A stretch of DNA of 40,053 nt from an uncultured Methylococcaceae bacterium (GCA_903944165.1 CAJAQT010000190.1:1-40053); one strand, 5' to 3'; counted from the first letter of the stretch, positions 8,074-16,696 are shown. Made by a program: numbers and translations. The notes: a model not told the origin generated them from the sequence alone.

Positions 8074-8751
8074 ATGACAAAATATTCGCAACGATTTGCT
8101 AATGTAAACAAAGACAAAACAGAGTTTTCGTTTACGCACCCATCCGATCAATTTGCTGTTGATGATCGTAATAGTTTAGACATCAGTCCATTGGATCATA
8201 TTATTGAGGACACCCTGTCCGCCATGGATAGTTTATTAGAAGACACTCCATTTCAAGAGCCCGTGCATGATTTAAAAGCACCGTTATTTGAAGCCCCACC
8301 GATACTAAAAACAAGCGTAGCAGAAGACGCGATACCTGCTTCTAGCCGCCACGCACACGCTGTCGAAATTGAAAGCTTTATTACAGATTATCTGGCGAAC
8401 GGTCAGTCTGAGGTTACTGAAGCCGAGCCTCTTGATTTTGATGCGCTAACGTTTGCTCATGCCAACGCAGCACACCAGCCGTCATTAAAAAAACCAAAAC
8501 ATACTGCGAAGGGCTTAGAAACACCTGCATCCTCAACACCTAACTGGTCTTTATTAAGCAAAAAAATTCAACATTCAACGGTATTAATTTACAGTGCGTT
8601 AACGTTTATCGTGATGTTACTGGCCATCAACGCAATGCTCTATATGAAACTAAGTGAACTCACTACCGAAAGCATCAAGATGACACATTGGTTAGAAACA
8701 TTTAGAGCCGCCCTTGAAGCCACTGCAAAACAATCACAAGAAGCGCCTTAA
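8074..8751 (+). CDS. Unknown single-pass membrane protein
   Basis: I do not recognise this 225-residue product. Residues 1-150 are acidic, low in predicted structure and rich in Pro, Ala, Asp and Glu. One strong membrane segment lies near 169-191 (starting STVLIYSALTFIV), followed by a charged tail of about 34 residues that may form a short coiled coil. There is no signal peptide, so the long N-terminal part probably stays in the cytoplasm. It is divergent from gcvR and convergent with the dynamin-like gene, hence not in an operon with either. Codon use looks native. Confidence 0.65.
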   Translation: MTKYSQRFANVNKDKTEFSFTHPSDQFAVDDRNSLDISPLDHIIEDTLSAMDSLLEDTPFQEPVHDLKAPLFEAPPILKTSVAEDAIPASSRHAHAVEIESFITDYLANGQSEVTEAEPLDFDALTFAHANAAHQPSLKKPKHTAKGLETPASSTPNWSLLSKKIQHSTVLIYSALTFIVMLLAINAMLYMKLSELTTESIKMTHWLETFRAALEATAKQSQEAP

Positions 8752-8756
8752 ATACA

Positions 8757-8825
8757 GTGCTTAACTGACCTTAAAAAACACCATAAAACCAACGTTGCTA
8801 ATTATTCAGTAAGGTCACTCAGCAC
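8757..8825. terminator. Convergent intergenic stem, possible bidirectional terminator
   Basis: TGACCTTA (8766-8773) is complementary to TAAGGTCA (8810-8817), with outer arms GTGCT (8757-8761) and AGCAC (8821-8825). It sits between two genes that end towards each other. There is no clean T run right after the stem, so termination is inferred from position. Confidence 0.4.
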
Positions 8826-8851
8826 ACACAACCGATTTTTATTTAGTCCTC

Positions 8852-11284
8852 TCAGTGCACCTGCACAACGCTATCGCGTACTTCTTTTAGCTCAATAGCA
8901 ATTTCCTTGCGCATTCTAAAATCACGTTTAGTATGGGCAATATTGAAAGGGATTTTTGGATTACGTTCATATTTTACGGCGGTACGTATTAGGCCAATCC
9001 ATTGCCGATCGTTATCTTCCATTTCTTTAAAACGATGACGTATTCTTTCTAGCTCTTGATTGCAGTAAGTAATAAAACCCGCCGCATAAAATACGCTGTT
9101 TTTTAAGTAATCTTGGAGGGCAATTAAGTCGCCATTAATCTCTTCGATAACCTCATCAAAATTAGCAGGCTCTGTTGATTTTAATAACTCTTGAGGAGGT
9201 TTTATTTGGCTGTCAGGTAGCTCTTGCGCTTCTGTTGCAAGTATTTTAGCCGCTCGACTAGAACGCGCTGAAGCAAGCGGTGTCATACTAAGCGTGCTCT
9301 CCTGCGCGGACGTGGTTTTACTATTAACACGTGTTGTTTTCGTCACCAAAGCAGGCAGCTCACTTAAGGTTTTTTCCCATAAGCCATAACGCAAATAATG
9401 TGTTAACCGACCTTCCTGTGCTTTGACATGTTTAGGATTGCCTTGATAAAACGCCTCTAAGGTTTTAATTTCAGCTGCACGTTCGTTTAATAAACGCTCT
9501 CTTGCCTGCAACGGTTTGGCAATAAATACTTCCACGGCAACCCGACCAAAGCGTAAAAATAACACCTGAAAACCATGACGAATACGTGCTTGCTCGATGC
9601 CTTCATCGATATGAGAATGTAATAAATTTTTGCGGACATCTTCGGTATCCCAAAGCAGAGCTTGGGTTTTTTTGACGATTTGATCAATCAAGGCTTGTAA
9701 TGCTTGCGCTAATTCATCAGTCATCTCAGTTTCAAATTTCTGCTGAATCTCTCTAAATAATTCTTCCCTGATTTTATAATTTCCTTCGCGTGGATCAGGC
9801 ATAGACATTGTGCCGCCTGCCGTATAAATACGTTTTAATTCATCGGGTTGTGCCGTAGTTAATTGGGCAAGCAAGGATTCAATTTTAGTGTCATACGCAG
9901 CGTGTAAGGCCGCTAGTTCTTGATGCTCTGCGCCCATCGCATCGGCTTCAGTTCGGCCTTGAATACTTTCTGCATACCAGACATCAAAATCTTTTTTAAT
10001 GCGCTGCCATTCACGTCCCCACCATTGATTAAAGTCTTTTCCTAGTAAATCATCTTCTTCGACTTCACTAAGCATCACATTGGCATATAAAGGCTCTAAT
10101 TTCATCAGCACTTCATTAGCGTAATAACGTATATTGCCCACTAGGGCATCACAGCGCTTTGTTAAGGTCTCGGCACGTTCATGATCAATATAAAAATTAA
10201 CGGCTTCTTTTAATAAACTCATGCCGTCGGTAATACCAATTTTTTTAAGCTTTAATTTATCATCAGCGCCTTTGGAGCGACGTAAAGTGTCTTCAGAAGG
10301 TATACCAAACTCAACTAAATGGGCACGCGCACAGACAGGAATCATGCGTCGTTCGGGCAGGGTTGGCCAATAACTTCGATGTTTTTCGTAGGTATCTTTA
10401 AAATCAATGGGATCATCTAAGGCATCGGCTTGCGTTAACACCACAAATATTTTATCTGCCACCCGAATACTTGGATCTTCTGCATCGGCCACCATTAACA
10501 TATCTTTTTCTGGGCCAGTGATGGAGGGCTGCTTTATTTCTTTTGCATAAATAATGGCATCACAACTTTTTAAGCGTGCCACAGCTTGTTCAGCGTGCAT
10601 TAAAATACCTGAATTAAAGCCAGGCACATCATGAAAAATAATGTCTCTGTCACTACGCAAACGCACTGTTTTTAATTGAATACGTTTAATTGCTAAAGAC
10701 TGTGCCCGATTTTTAAAAATCGCGGCTTGTAATTGTTCACTAATTTCACTGATATCAATGAAGGCTTGGCTAAAACCATTTTTTTGTCTGGCAAATTCAT
10801 AGATAGCGGACAGATTTTTTTCCGTATCATCGTAATCTTCCTGAATATCTTTTTTTTCTTTATCGCTTAATAATGAACTGGCTAAGGCATCGCGCCGTTG
10901 CAACTGCAATTTGCTGATGTCTTCTTTACTGTAATATTGAATAATCAATGCTTGATCTTGCTCTGTTTGTGCTGACCAAATCTCAGTGCTGGTAAATGTG
11001 CAGCGCTCTCTGGCTGAAGGCAAAATCTCCTGCCCTAACCACGCATTTAATAAGGCACTTTTGCCCGCCTTTTCAAGTCCAATTACCGCCACCTCAAACC
11101 GATTAGCACGCAAGCGTTCTAATTGTTGATTTAAACGTGGGTGCTCGTTTGTTAATTTTTGTAATAAGCTCGCTGGAATATCCAACTCGGTTTTATTACA
11201 CAACGTCATTAACTTATCTGCCAATACTGACGCTTTTTCTAAACGAACAAGTTGCAGTTGACACGTTTCTAACCAGTTAGCCAT
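8852..11284 (-). CDS. Dynamin-like GTPase
   Basis: A large GTPase of 810 residues with a dynamin-type G domain. The P-loop GLEKAGKS is near 69-76, a threonine-bearing G2 region (RCTFTSTEIW) near 93-102, G3 DVPG near 219-222 and G4 TQAD near 284-287. Long helical regions follow, as in bacterial dynamin-like proteins that remodel membranes; one such family (LeoA) helps vesicle release. I prefer the ATG at 11284, six bases after TTGGA, over the ATG at 11290. It ends the minus-strand run that begins at 15530. Bacterial dynamins often come in pairs; here there is one. Membrane binding and GTP hydrolysis are inferred from family. Confidence 0.82.
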   Translation of the reverse strand: MANWLETCQLQLVRLEKASVLADKLMTLCNKTELDIPASLLQKLTNEHPRLNQQLERLRANRFEVAVIGLEKAGKSALLNAWLGQEILPSARERCTFTSTEIWSAQTEQDQALIIQYYSKEDISKLQLQRRDALASSLLSDKEKKDIQEDYDDTEKNLSAIYEFARQKNGFSQAFIDISEISEQLQAAIFKNRAQSLAIKRIQLKTVRLRSDRDIIFHDVPGFNSGILMHAEQAVARLKSCDAIIYAKEIKQPSITGPEKDMLMVADAEDPSIRVADKIFVVLTQADALDDPIDFKDTYEKHRSYWPTLPERRMIPVCARAHLVEFGIPSEDTLRRSKGADDKLKLKKIGITDGMSLLKEAVNFYIDHERAETLTKRCDALVGNIRYYANEVLMKLEPLYANVMLSEVEEDDLLGKDFNQWWGREWQRIKKDFDVWYAESIQGRTEADAMGAEHQELAALHAAYDTKIESLLAQLTTAQPDELKRIYTAGGTMSMPDPREGNYKIREELFREIQQKFETEMTDELAQALQALIDQIVKKTQALLWDTEDVRKNLLHSHIDEGIEQARIRHGFQVLFLRFGRVAVEVFIAKPLQARERLLNERAAEIKTLEAFYQGNPKHVKAQEGRLTHYLRYGLWEKTLSELPALVTKTTRVNSKTTSAQESTLSMTPLASARSSRAAKILATEAQELPDSQIKPPQELLKSTEPANFDEVIEEINGDLIALQDYLKNSVFYAAGFITYCNQELERIRHRFKEMEDNDRQWIGLIRTAVKYERNPKIPFNIAHTKRDFRMRKEIAIELKEVRDSVVQVH

Positions 11285-11343
11285 AGTCATTCCAATAATT
11301 AAATTAACCTACAAAAGCCAATAAATGACTTTCTAGGCGGTGA

Positions 11344-12402
11344 TTACATTTCTGTTGCAGTCAAACTTGCCATATCAATAACAAAGCGATATTTAACATC
11401 ATTTGTTAAAACACGCTCATACGCAGTATTAATCTGCTGTATGGTTATTTTTTCAATATCTGCGGTAATCTGATGTTCGGCACAAAAATCCAACATTTCT
11501 TGAGTTTCGCGTAATCCACCAATAAGTGAACCCGCCAAGGAGCGCCGTTTAAAAATAAACGAGCGCACCGCTGGAGAGGGATAAGCTTGATCGGGCACAC
11601 CCAATAAACACAGCACGCCATCGCGCGCTAATAAACTGATGTAACAATCTAAATCTAAAGAAACGGCGACCGTATTTAAAATAAAATCAATGCTATGAGC
11701 ATGCGCCTGCATAGCCGCTGCATCGGTTGACAACACTACCGTATCTGCGCCTAAGCGTTTGGCATCGGCGATTTTAGATGCTGATGTTGTAAAGACCACA
11801 ACTTCTGCACCTAAGGCATGGGCAAATTTAACGGCCATGTGTCCTAAGCCACCTAAGCCAATAATGCCAACTTTTTGTCCTGCCGACACCTGCCAATGAC
11901 GCATCGGTGAATAGGTCGTAATCCCTGCGCATAATAAAGGCGCGGTTGCCGCTAAATCAAGATGCTTAGCAATGCTTAATACAAAGGCTTCTTTGACCAC
12001 AATATGTTTTGAATAACCACCATAATTTACTGCACCACTGTGCTTGTCCTGACTATTGTAAGTAAAGACGGCCTGATCGCAATACTGCTCAACATGCTCT
12101 TCGCAGTCTGCGCAATCACCACAGGAATCAACCAAACACCCCACGCCAACTGAATCGCCTTTTTTAAAGCGACTGACCTGAGCGCCCACGTCCAGCACCT
12201 GTCCTACTATTTCATGCCCTGGCATAATGGGATACATTGCAATACCCCATTCATTTTTCACCTGATGAATATCGGAATGACACACGCCACAATACTGAAT
12301 TTCAATGAGTACATCGTCAGCGCGTAAGGCGCGACGCTCAAAATGAAAAGGGACTAGCGGTGAATGTTCCGATAATGCTGCATAGCCTAAGGTTTGATAC
12401 AT
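11344..12402 (-). CDS. Zinc-dependent NAD(P)-dependent alcohol dehydrogenase (YahK-like)
   Basis: A 352-residue medium-chain dehydrogenase/reductase of the cinnamyl alcohol dehydrogenase branch, which interconverts aldehydes and alcohols in the cytoplasm. The catalytic zinc ligands are visible as Cys41 in GVCHSD, His63-Glu64 in PGHE and a cysteine in PLLCAGITTYSP. Structural zinc is bound by Cys94, Cys97, Cys100 and Cys108. The nucleotide fold has GLGGLGH, and the family usually prefers NADPH and a broad range of aldehydes. It is 35 bases downstream of the S1 protein gene and 53 bases before the dynamin-like gene, probably in one transcript. Confidence 0.9.
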   Translation of the reverse strand: MYQTLGYAALSEHSPLVPFHFERRALRADDVLIEIQYCGVCHSDIHQVKNEWGIAMYPIMPGHEIVGQVLDVGAQVSRFKKGDSVGVGCLVDSCGDCADCEEHVEQYCDQAVFTYNSQDKHSGAVNYGGYSKHIVVKEAFVLSIAKHLDLAATAPLLCAGITTYSPMRHWQVSAGQKVGIIGLGGLGHMAVKFAHALGAEVVVFTTSASKIADAKRLGADTVVLSTDAAAMQAHAHSIDFILNTVAVSLDLDCYISLLARDGVLCLLGVPDQAYPSPAVRSFIFKRRSLAGSLIGGLRETQEMLDFCAEHQITADIEKITIQQINTAYERVLTNDVKYRFVIDMASLTATEM

Positions 12403-12437
12403 AGCGACTCCAGTTATTAATGGTGTTAACGCACCGA

Positions 12438-13274
12438 TTACAAAGATTTTAAAGTGATTTGCCTGTTCTCAAGCAGTATTTTTTGCTCTTTATACAAGGC
12501 ACCAAGTGCTTGCTTAAACACTTTTTTACTCACCCCAAAGGTAGCATAAATTTCTTCAGCGGGACTTTTGTCGCTAAACGGTAGCACGCCTTGATGCGCA
12601 TGCAGTTGCGCCATAATCTGTTCTGTTAAGGTGATGACTTTACTATAACCCTGCGGTTGTAAGCTGACATCGAGCTTATGATCTTCGCGTAAGCGTTTAA
12701 TGTACGCGGTTATTTTTTGTCCCATCTGGACAGGCTGAAAAATCTCATTGCGATACAACATGCCCCAATACGCATGATTAATAATTACTTTTACGCCTAA
12801 GTCGGTGTTATCTGCAATCACTATAGTCACTTCCTGACCAGCAGTAAATTCGTCTGAAGTTTCTTGCAGATAACGATTGATTTTGGTGCTAGCCACCATT
12901 CGATTTTTATCATCAAGAAATAATTTAACTAAATAATGCTGCCCCACCTCCATTTCATGATGTTGTTCACTAAACGGGACTAATAAATTTTTGTACAAAC
13001 CCCAGTCTAAAAACGCCCCCGTATAATTAACGGACACCACGGACAACCACGCAATATCCTCTACTTCCGCCCACGGTAAGTGTAACGTAGCAGCAAGATG
13101 TCCGTCAGCGTCGACATACACAAAGGCCTGAACTGTGTCGCCCAAGGCAATATTTTTTACGGTTAACGCGGGGTCTGCTAAGCGAATTTTTACCGAATGC
13201 TCATCGCCTAAATAACTTTCTGCACCCAATTGCTTAACCAGCGTTAAGCTATTAATTTTACCGATAGCAATCAT
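12438..13274 (-). CDS. CvfB-like S1 RNA-binding protein
   Basis: A 278-residue protein made of S1-type OB folds and a C-terminal winged helix, the layout of CvfB/YitL. The segment VSVNYTGAFLDWGLYKNLLV (about 79-98) is a typical S1 repeat, and KVIINHAYWGMLYRNEIF (about 164-181) is a second. The final 70 residues (ATFGVSKKVFKQALGALYK) form the helical part. CvfB affects virulence gene expression in Staphylococcus and binds RNA; in proteobacteria its role is little known. It lies between epmB and the alcohol dehydrogenase on the same strand. Confidence 0.82.
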   Translation of the reverse strand: MIAIGKINSLTLVKQLGAESYLGDEHSVKIRLADPALTVKNIALGDTVQAFVYVDADGHLAATLHLPWAEVEDIAWLSVVSVNYTGAFLDWGLYKNLLVPFSEQHHEMEVGQHYLVKLFLDDKNRMVASTKINRYLQETSDEFTAGQEVTIVIADNTDLGVKVIINHAYWGMLYRNEIFQPVQMGQKITAYIKRLREDHKLDVSLQPQGYSKVITLTEQIMAQLHAHQGVLPFSDKSPAEEIYATFGVSKKVFKQALGALYKEQKILLENRQITLKSL

Positions 13275-13305
13275 AGATAGGGTAATAAATAGTAAGATTA
13301 AAAGG

Positions 13306-13327
13306 CATTATCATACAGATGATAATG
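13306..13327 (-). terminator. Short stem-loop after epmB
   Basis: CATTATCA (13306-13313) pairs with TGATAATG (13320-13327) around a six-base loop. On the minus strand the stem is followed by GCCTTTTAATC, a weak T-rich tail. It lies between epmB and the CvfB-like gene, so it may reduce but not stop read-through. Confidence 0.4.
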
Positions 13328-13337
13328 AACCATCGGT

Positions 13338-14366
13338 TTACACAATAGACTGCTTAGCACCTGCACCTGCAATTTCTTTTACTAAACGTGGCACAAGATA
13401 ACCAGGCAAACTGTTTTGTAAGGCTGTAAATAACTGCACTGCACGGCTTTCATCAACATTAAAGTGTGCAGTGCCGCGTGTTTTATCTAACAAATGCAGA
13501 TAATAAGGAATAATACCCGCAGCAAATAACTGCTCACTTAAGGTGCTTAATACCGCCACATCATCATTTATGCCTTTTAACAATACCGCTTGATTAAAAA
13601 CGATTAGCCCGTGCTGTTGTAATTGTCGACACGCGGTGACCACCTCTGCTGATAACTCATTAGCATGATTACAATGCGTTACCACACAAACGATAGCACT
13701 GCATGCCTGCAAAATAGCTAATAATTCGGCAGTAATTCTTGCTGGCAACACGATGGGCAAGCGCGTATGGATACGAATACGTTTAATATGAGGAATACTC
13801 GCGAGTGCGGTTAATAGTTTTGCTAAGCGTGCATCGCTAAGCAATAACGGGTCGCCACCACTTAAAATAACCTCATTGATTGAGCTATCTTCAGCAATAT
13901 ACATTAAGGCGGCCGCCTCTTGTTGCTTACTTAATTGTAAATCACTATAGGGAAAATGTCGGCGAAAACAATAACGACAATGAATAGCACAGGTTCCCGT
14001 ATTAATTAATAACACGCGACCATGATATTTATGTATCACCCCCGTTACTTTTGCAGCGGATAAATCACCCACAGGATCATCGGTATACTCTGCCACGTTA
14101 AGTAATTCTTCACTTACAGGTAAAATCTGCCTAAGTAAGGGATCGTTAGGATTGCCTTTTTCTATTTGCTTAGCAAAGCTTAATGGCACACGCAATGGAA
14201 AATCGTGTAGTGCTGCGACTGACGCAGGCAACTCTTCCAGTGCCACCTCAAGATAGGCACACAAGGCGGCTATACTGGAAATAGATGCGCTCAACTGCTG
14301 TTGCCAGGACTGTTCAGACAGCACAGGCGTGTTATCCACACCTGAAGTTTTTACCTTAGTAGGCAT
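13338..14366 (-). CDS. epmB: EF-P beta-lysylation protein (lysine 2,3-aminomutase)
   Basis: A radical-SAM, PLP-dependent aminomutase of 342 residues that turns L-lysine into (R)-beta-lysine, which EpmA attaches to elongation factor P. The iron-sulfur ligands are Cys126, Cys130 and Cys133 in CAIHCRYC, followed by FRRHFPY, which separates EpmB from catabolic lysine aminomutases together with the shorter length. The motif LSGGDPLLL and the C-terminal LDKTRGTAHF, with the likely PLP lysine, are both present. Neither efp nor epmA is in the window. It lies 32 bases downstream of a membrane methyltransferase. Confidence 0.93.
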   Translation of the reverse strand: MPTKVKTSGVDNTPVLSEQSWQQQLSASISSIAALCAYLEVALEELPASVAALHDFPLRVPLSFAKQIEKGNPNDPLLRQILPVSEELLNVAEYTDDPVGDLSAAKVTGVIHKYHGRVLLINTGTCAIHCRYCFRRHFPYSDLQLSKQQEAAALMYIAEDSSINEVILSGGDPLLLSDARLAKLLTALASIPHIKRIRIHTRLPIVLPARITAELLAILQACSAIVCVVTHCNHANELSAEVVTACRQLQQHGLIVFNQAVLLKGINDDVAVLSTLSEQLFAAGIIPYYLHLLDKTRGTAHFNVDESRAVQLFTALQNSLPGYLVPRLVKEIAGAGAKQSIV

Positions 14367-14398
14367 TATTGATTAACCAAAAATAACGGGGTTCAGCG

Positions 14399-15163
14399 TT
14401 AATAATTCACCCCAAGCGTATGATTATCTTTAATAACGTAACAAAATAAACAGGTATTTTGCCAATCATCAAGATAAATAACTGCATCGGCTTCCCAGTC
14501 TTGTACGGGAAAAGACGATGACACAAATACCCCACCCACGCGCATTTCAGTGCGCACCTTTGCTCCCAATTTGGACATCACAGCGGGCGATAAATAGGCA
14601 AAGACTAGATCATAATTGGCTAAATTAACCTGCCAAAAACAATGTCTAAAAACCTGTAGATTGAACATATTTCGACCACGCCAAACATTTATCAACCAAA
14701 GTAATGGTGCATTTTCAAAGGCATGTACATTTAATAACGAGTAATTTTCCGCCAAGGGTTTAGCGACTGTACCTATGCCTGCGCCTAATTCTGCAAAATG
14801 CATAATGTCTTTTTCTTCCACCAATTCTGCAATCGCTTGCACCACCGCTTGGGAGGAAAAAAAGACCGGCACATTGCCCGTAATGGTTCGCCAAAAAACT
14901 AAAATAAAAAACCCACTAATTAGCAAATACGTCCATGCAACCCACTGCAAGAGCAGAAACCAAACCAGCAAAGGAAAAAACGTCACGTGGATAACAATCC
15001 ACCACCATGCTTGACGTAATAGCACGCCAAAAAAAGCCGCCATAATGCCTTGCATTATCGCTACGTCAAGCCATGAAATGGCTGCTGGCATGTGCCAAAG
15101 CCAATATGCGACGCACCCGCACGCCAAAGACTGCGCGACGAGTGCTTTTATTTTTCGAATCAA
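14399..15163 (-). CDS. Membrane-anchored class I methyltransferase, FAM173-like
   Basis: A 254-residue protein with three or four hydrophobic segments in residues 1-95, then a SAM-binding Rossmann domain. Motif I is ELGAGIGTVAKPL, followed by an acidic strand end (HAFENAP). The segments PVFFSSQAV, YDLVFAYLSPAVMSKL and SSSFPVQDW match, from memory, the FAM173/ATPSCKMT lysine methyltransferase pattern, including the pre-domain P-F-x-S-S loop. If so it methylates a lysine on a membrane protein; that is inference. The start is taken as TTG at 15163, 16 bases after the upstream gene, without a clear ribosome binding site; ATG at 15091 is an alternative that removes the first helix. Confidence 0.72.
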   Translation of the reverse strand: MIRKIKALVAQSLACGCVAYWLWHMPAAISWLDVAIMQGIMAAFFGVLLRQAWWWIVIHVTFFPLLVWFLLLQWVAWTYLLISGFFILVFWRTITGNVPVFFSSQAVVQAIAELVEEKDIMHFAELGAGIGTVAKPLAENYSLLNVHAFENAPLLWLINVWRGRNMFNLQVFRHCFWQVNLANYDLVFAYLSPAVMSKLGAKVRTEMRVGGVFVSSSFPVQDWEADAVIYLDDWQNTCLFCYVIKDNHTLGVNY

Positions 15164-15179
15164 GTGCGGCGTGATCGAG

Positions 15180-15530
15180 TTAATTATTATCGGGTGTCGC
15201 GACTGCTTTTTCAGCAGTTGGCTGCGTCGTCATAGGCGCGGCAGACCGTGGCGCGGGGGCTGCGTCCTTAGGTACAGGAACAGGCGCAGGAACAGGGATT
15301 GGTGCAGGCGAGGTAACGGCTGGTGCAGTTTTTTTAGCGTTTTCTTCACTCGCTTGTCGATTGCCCTCTCCCCAAAGCGTTAACGTAATCATGACGAATA
15401 CCGTGGAGATGGCAACAATTAAAAACCGTGACGGGGCTTTTAAAAAAAACAACGGCCATTTGGGTTTAATCATACCTACAATAAAAAACAAAATCGTCCA
15501 TAAAGCGCAGTCAAACGCGGCTGTTATCAT
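15180..15530 (-). CDS. Two-TM proline-rich hypothetical protein
   Basis: A 116-residue product I cannot name. Residues 4-22 and 35-54 are hydrophobic and separated by a basic, Pro-containing turn (IKPKWP). From about 58 on the sequence is low complexity: alternating Pro, Ala and Val at 69-88 (PAPIPVPAPVPVP pattern) and an Ala/Thr/Pro tail. The two-helix hairpin probably anchors an extended tail, by the positive-inside rule in the periplasm only if both ends face out; topology is uncertain. It is the first gene of the compact minus-strand run and ends 16 bases before the methyltransferase. Confidence 0.6.
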   Translation of the reverse strand: MITAAFDCALWTILFFIVGMIKPKWPLFFLKAPSRFLIVAISTVFVMITLTLWGEGNRQASEENAKKTAPAVTSPAPIPVPAPVPVPKDAAPAPRSAAPMTTQPTAEKAVATPDNN

Positions 15531-15769
15531 TATTTTTACCTATTAAACTTTAAATTTGGATAAATGAAAAAGAATCGTAAATCTCAGCTTATCTGCACTC
15601 GCGTGCCTGCTCACTAAAACCTACTTGCAGACTATTTTAATGAAATTACTACAAAACGCAGAAAGTTTTTTATTTACTTATTTTTTAGCCCTGAGCAGCA
15701 AAACAAAACCATAACTGTTTATGGTGAGTACATTTCAGTATAAAGTAATAATAGTCTTGCTTAACGAGA

Positions 15770-16087
15770 CTAATATCGAGGCACTGATGCATCACATTGT
15801 ACCGACCACGCATCAATTCCACCGTGTAAATTAGCGATATTGGTAAACCCCATCTGCACAAGAAACAACGCAGCTTGCAAGCTTCGTACACCATGATGAC
15901 AGACCACAACAATCTCCTGATTACGTTCTAATTCCTGCCAGCGCTCTTGAATATCAGCCAAGGGGATTAAAATACTACCGGCAATGTGCGCATAATTAAA
16001 TTCATGAGGCTCTCTTACATCAACTAACAGCACAGACTCATGTTGAGATTGTTTTTTTTGTAACTGGAGCGCAGTTAACGTTTTCAT
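15770..16087 (-). CDS. Single-domain rhodanese-like sulfurtransferase
   Basis: A 105-residue single rhodanese domain. The active-site cysteine is Cys63 in the loop CHHGVRS, preceded by EIVVV and followed by a helix; the CH2A-like motif LLVDVREPHEF is near 20-30. Such GlpE-like or PspE-like proteins carry persulfide sulfur. The start at 16087 has AAGGA upstream; a longer in-frame start at 16210 adds 41 residues that look like translated non-coding DNA. It is separated by 239 bases from the next minus-strand gene, so it is probably its own unit. Confidence 0.88.
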   Translation of the reverse strand: MKTLTALQLQKKQSQHESVLLVDVREPHEFNYAHIAGSILIPLADIQERWQELERNQEIVVVCHHGVRSLQAALFLVQMGFTNIANLHGGIDAWSVQCDASVPRY

Positions 16088-16320
16088 AAATTTTTCCTTA
16101 ATGGATAACTGAGGTGACGCACGAATAAAAAACTTGGCTCGCAACGCGAAATGGTTAGTTGTGCATTTTATCTTTAAGTATTCCAGTTTAAAAGTGGCGT
16201 AGATTGACATAATGAGAATTGCTGCCGTCTTTATTTGTAAAGCCTCGCTGAACTCACTGCATTTCTTGAGCGAAGCTCTTTAGCCCGCCGCGCACTGCCT
16301 GTTTATTGGATAAGTCCAGT

Positions 16321-16530
16321 TTACTTACTTTTACGAAGTACCCTTGTTTTTTTGTCGTCGAGGCTTAAGGCAAACCGGTTATCCATCAAGACATCGCGAA
16401 AAAGGAGTGGATGTTGAATGCAGCGTTGGATAATTTGCCGCATAAGTTCATTTTTAGTGTGCTCGTTAATTCGTTTCACTTTGCGCGTGACCCTATCGGA
16501 AAGAAGATTAATACCTCTATCTGTTGCCAT
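16321..16530 (-). CDS. Doubtful small basic protein
   Basis: A 69-residue frame starting at ATG, rich in Lys, Arg and Asp, without membrane segments or a motif I know. The composition looks protein-like (alternating charged and hydrophobic residues such as NELMRQIIQRCIQHPLLF), but no ribosome binding site precedes the start, and another open frame of similar size lies on the opposite strand. It may be the remnant of a larger gene. Confidence 0.25.
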   Translation of the reverse strand: MATDRGINLLSDRVTRKVKRINEHTKNELMRQIIQRCIQHPLLFRDVLMDNRFALSLDDKKTRVLRKSK

Positions 16531-16632
16531 TTACACAGCGTGTTAGCAGCGCATGTCTTTAGAACCGCAGCAATCAAGCAAATAAACTCTCAACAATATG
16601 ATTTAATAGGTTTTTTTTTGGTATGGTAAATG

Positions 16633-16693
16633 CTTTTCTCAAGTGGTAAGCAATAGCCTCAAAGCCCTTTTATTAAATCCTACCTGAGAAAAG
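16633..16693 (+). promoter_or_regulatory. Inverted repeat in the leader of the lectin-like gene
   Basis: CTTTTCTCA (16633-16641) is perfectly complementary to TGAGAAAAG (16685-16693), with a further GGTA/TACC pairing just inside. The 3' arm holds the only plausible ribosome binding site (GAG, about eight bases before the ATG at 16697). In RNA the stem would hide that site, so translation could be gated by structure, temperature, a protein or an antisense RNA. The mechanism is inferred. Confidence 0.5.
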
Positions 16694-16696
16694 AAC

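Larger units (their letters stand above)
16088..16696. other. Mostly non-coding region before the lectin-like gene
   Basis: The stretch has one doubtful small frame (16321-16530, minus) and a leader with an inverted repeat (16633-16693). The rest shows no gene, RNA or mobile element that I can recognise. Confidence 0.5.

Noticed and set aside
8074-11284. Unknown membrane protein and dynamin-like GTPase as a two-gene system
   Set aside because: They converge and share neither promoter nor transcript; an inverted repeat lies between them.
16411-16629. 72-codon open frame on the plus strand before the lectin-like gene
   Set aside because: No family resemblance; it overlaps another doubtful frame on the opposite strand and ends before the leader repeat. 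The ATG is preceded by a purine-rich stretch (AAGGAG, seven bases ahead), but this alone is not enough.
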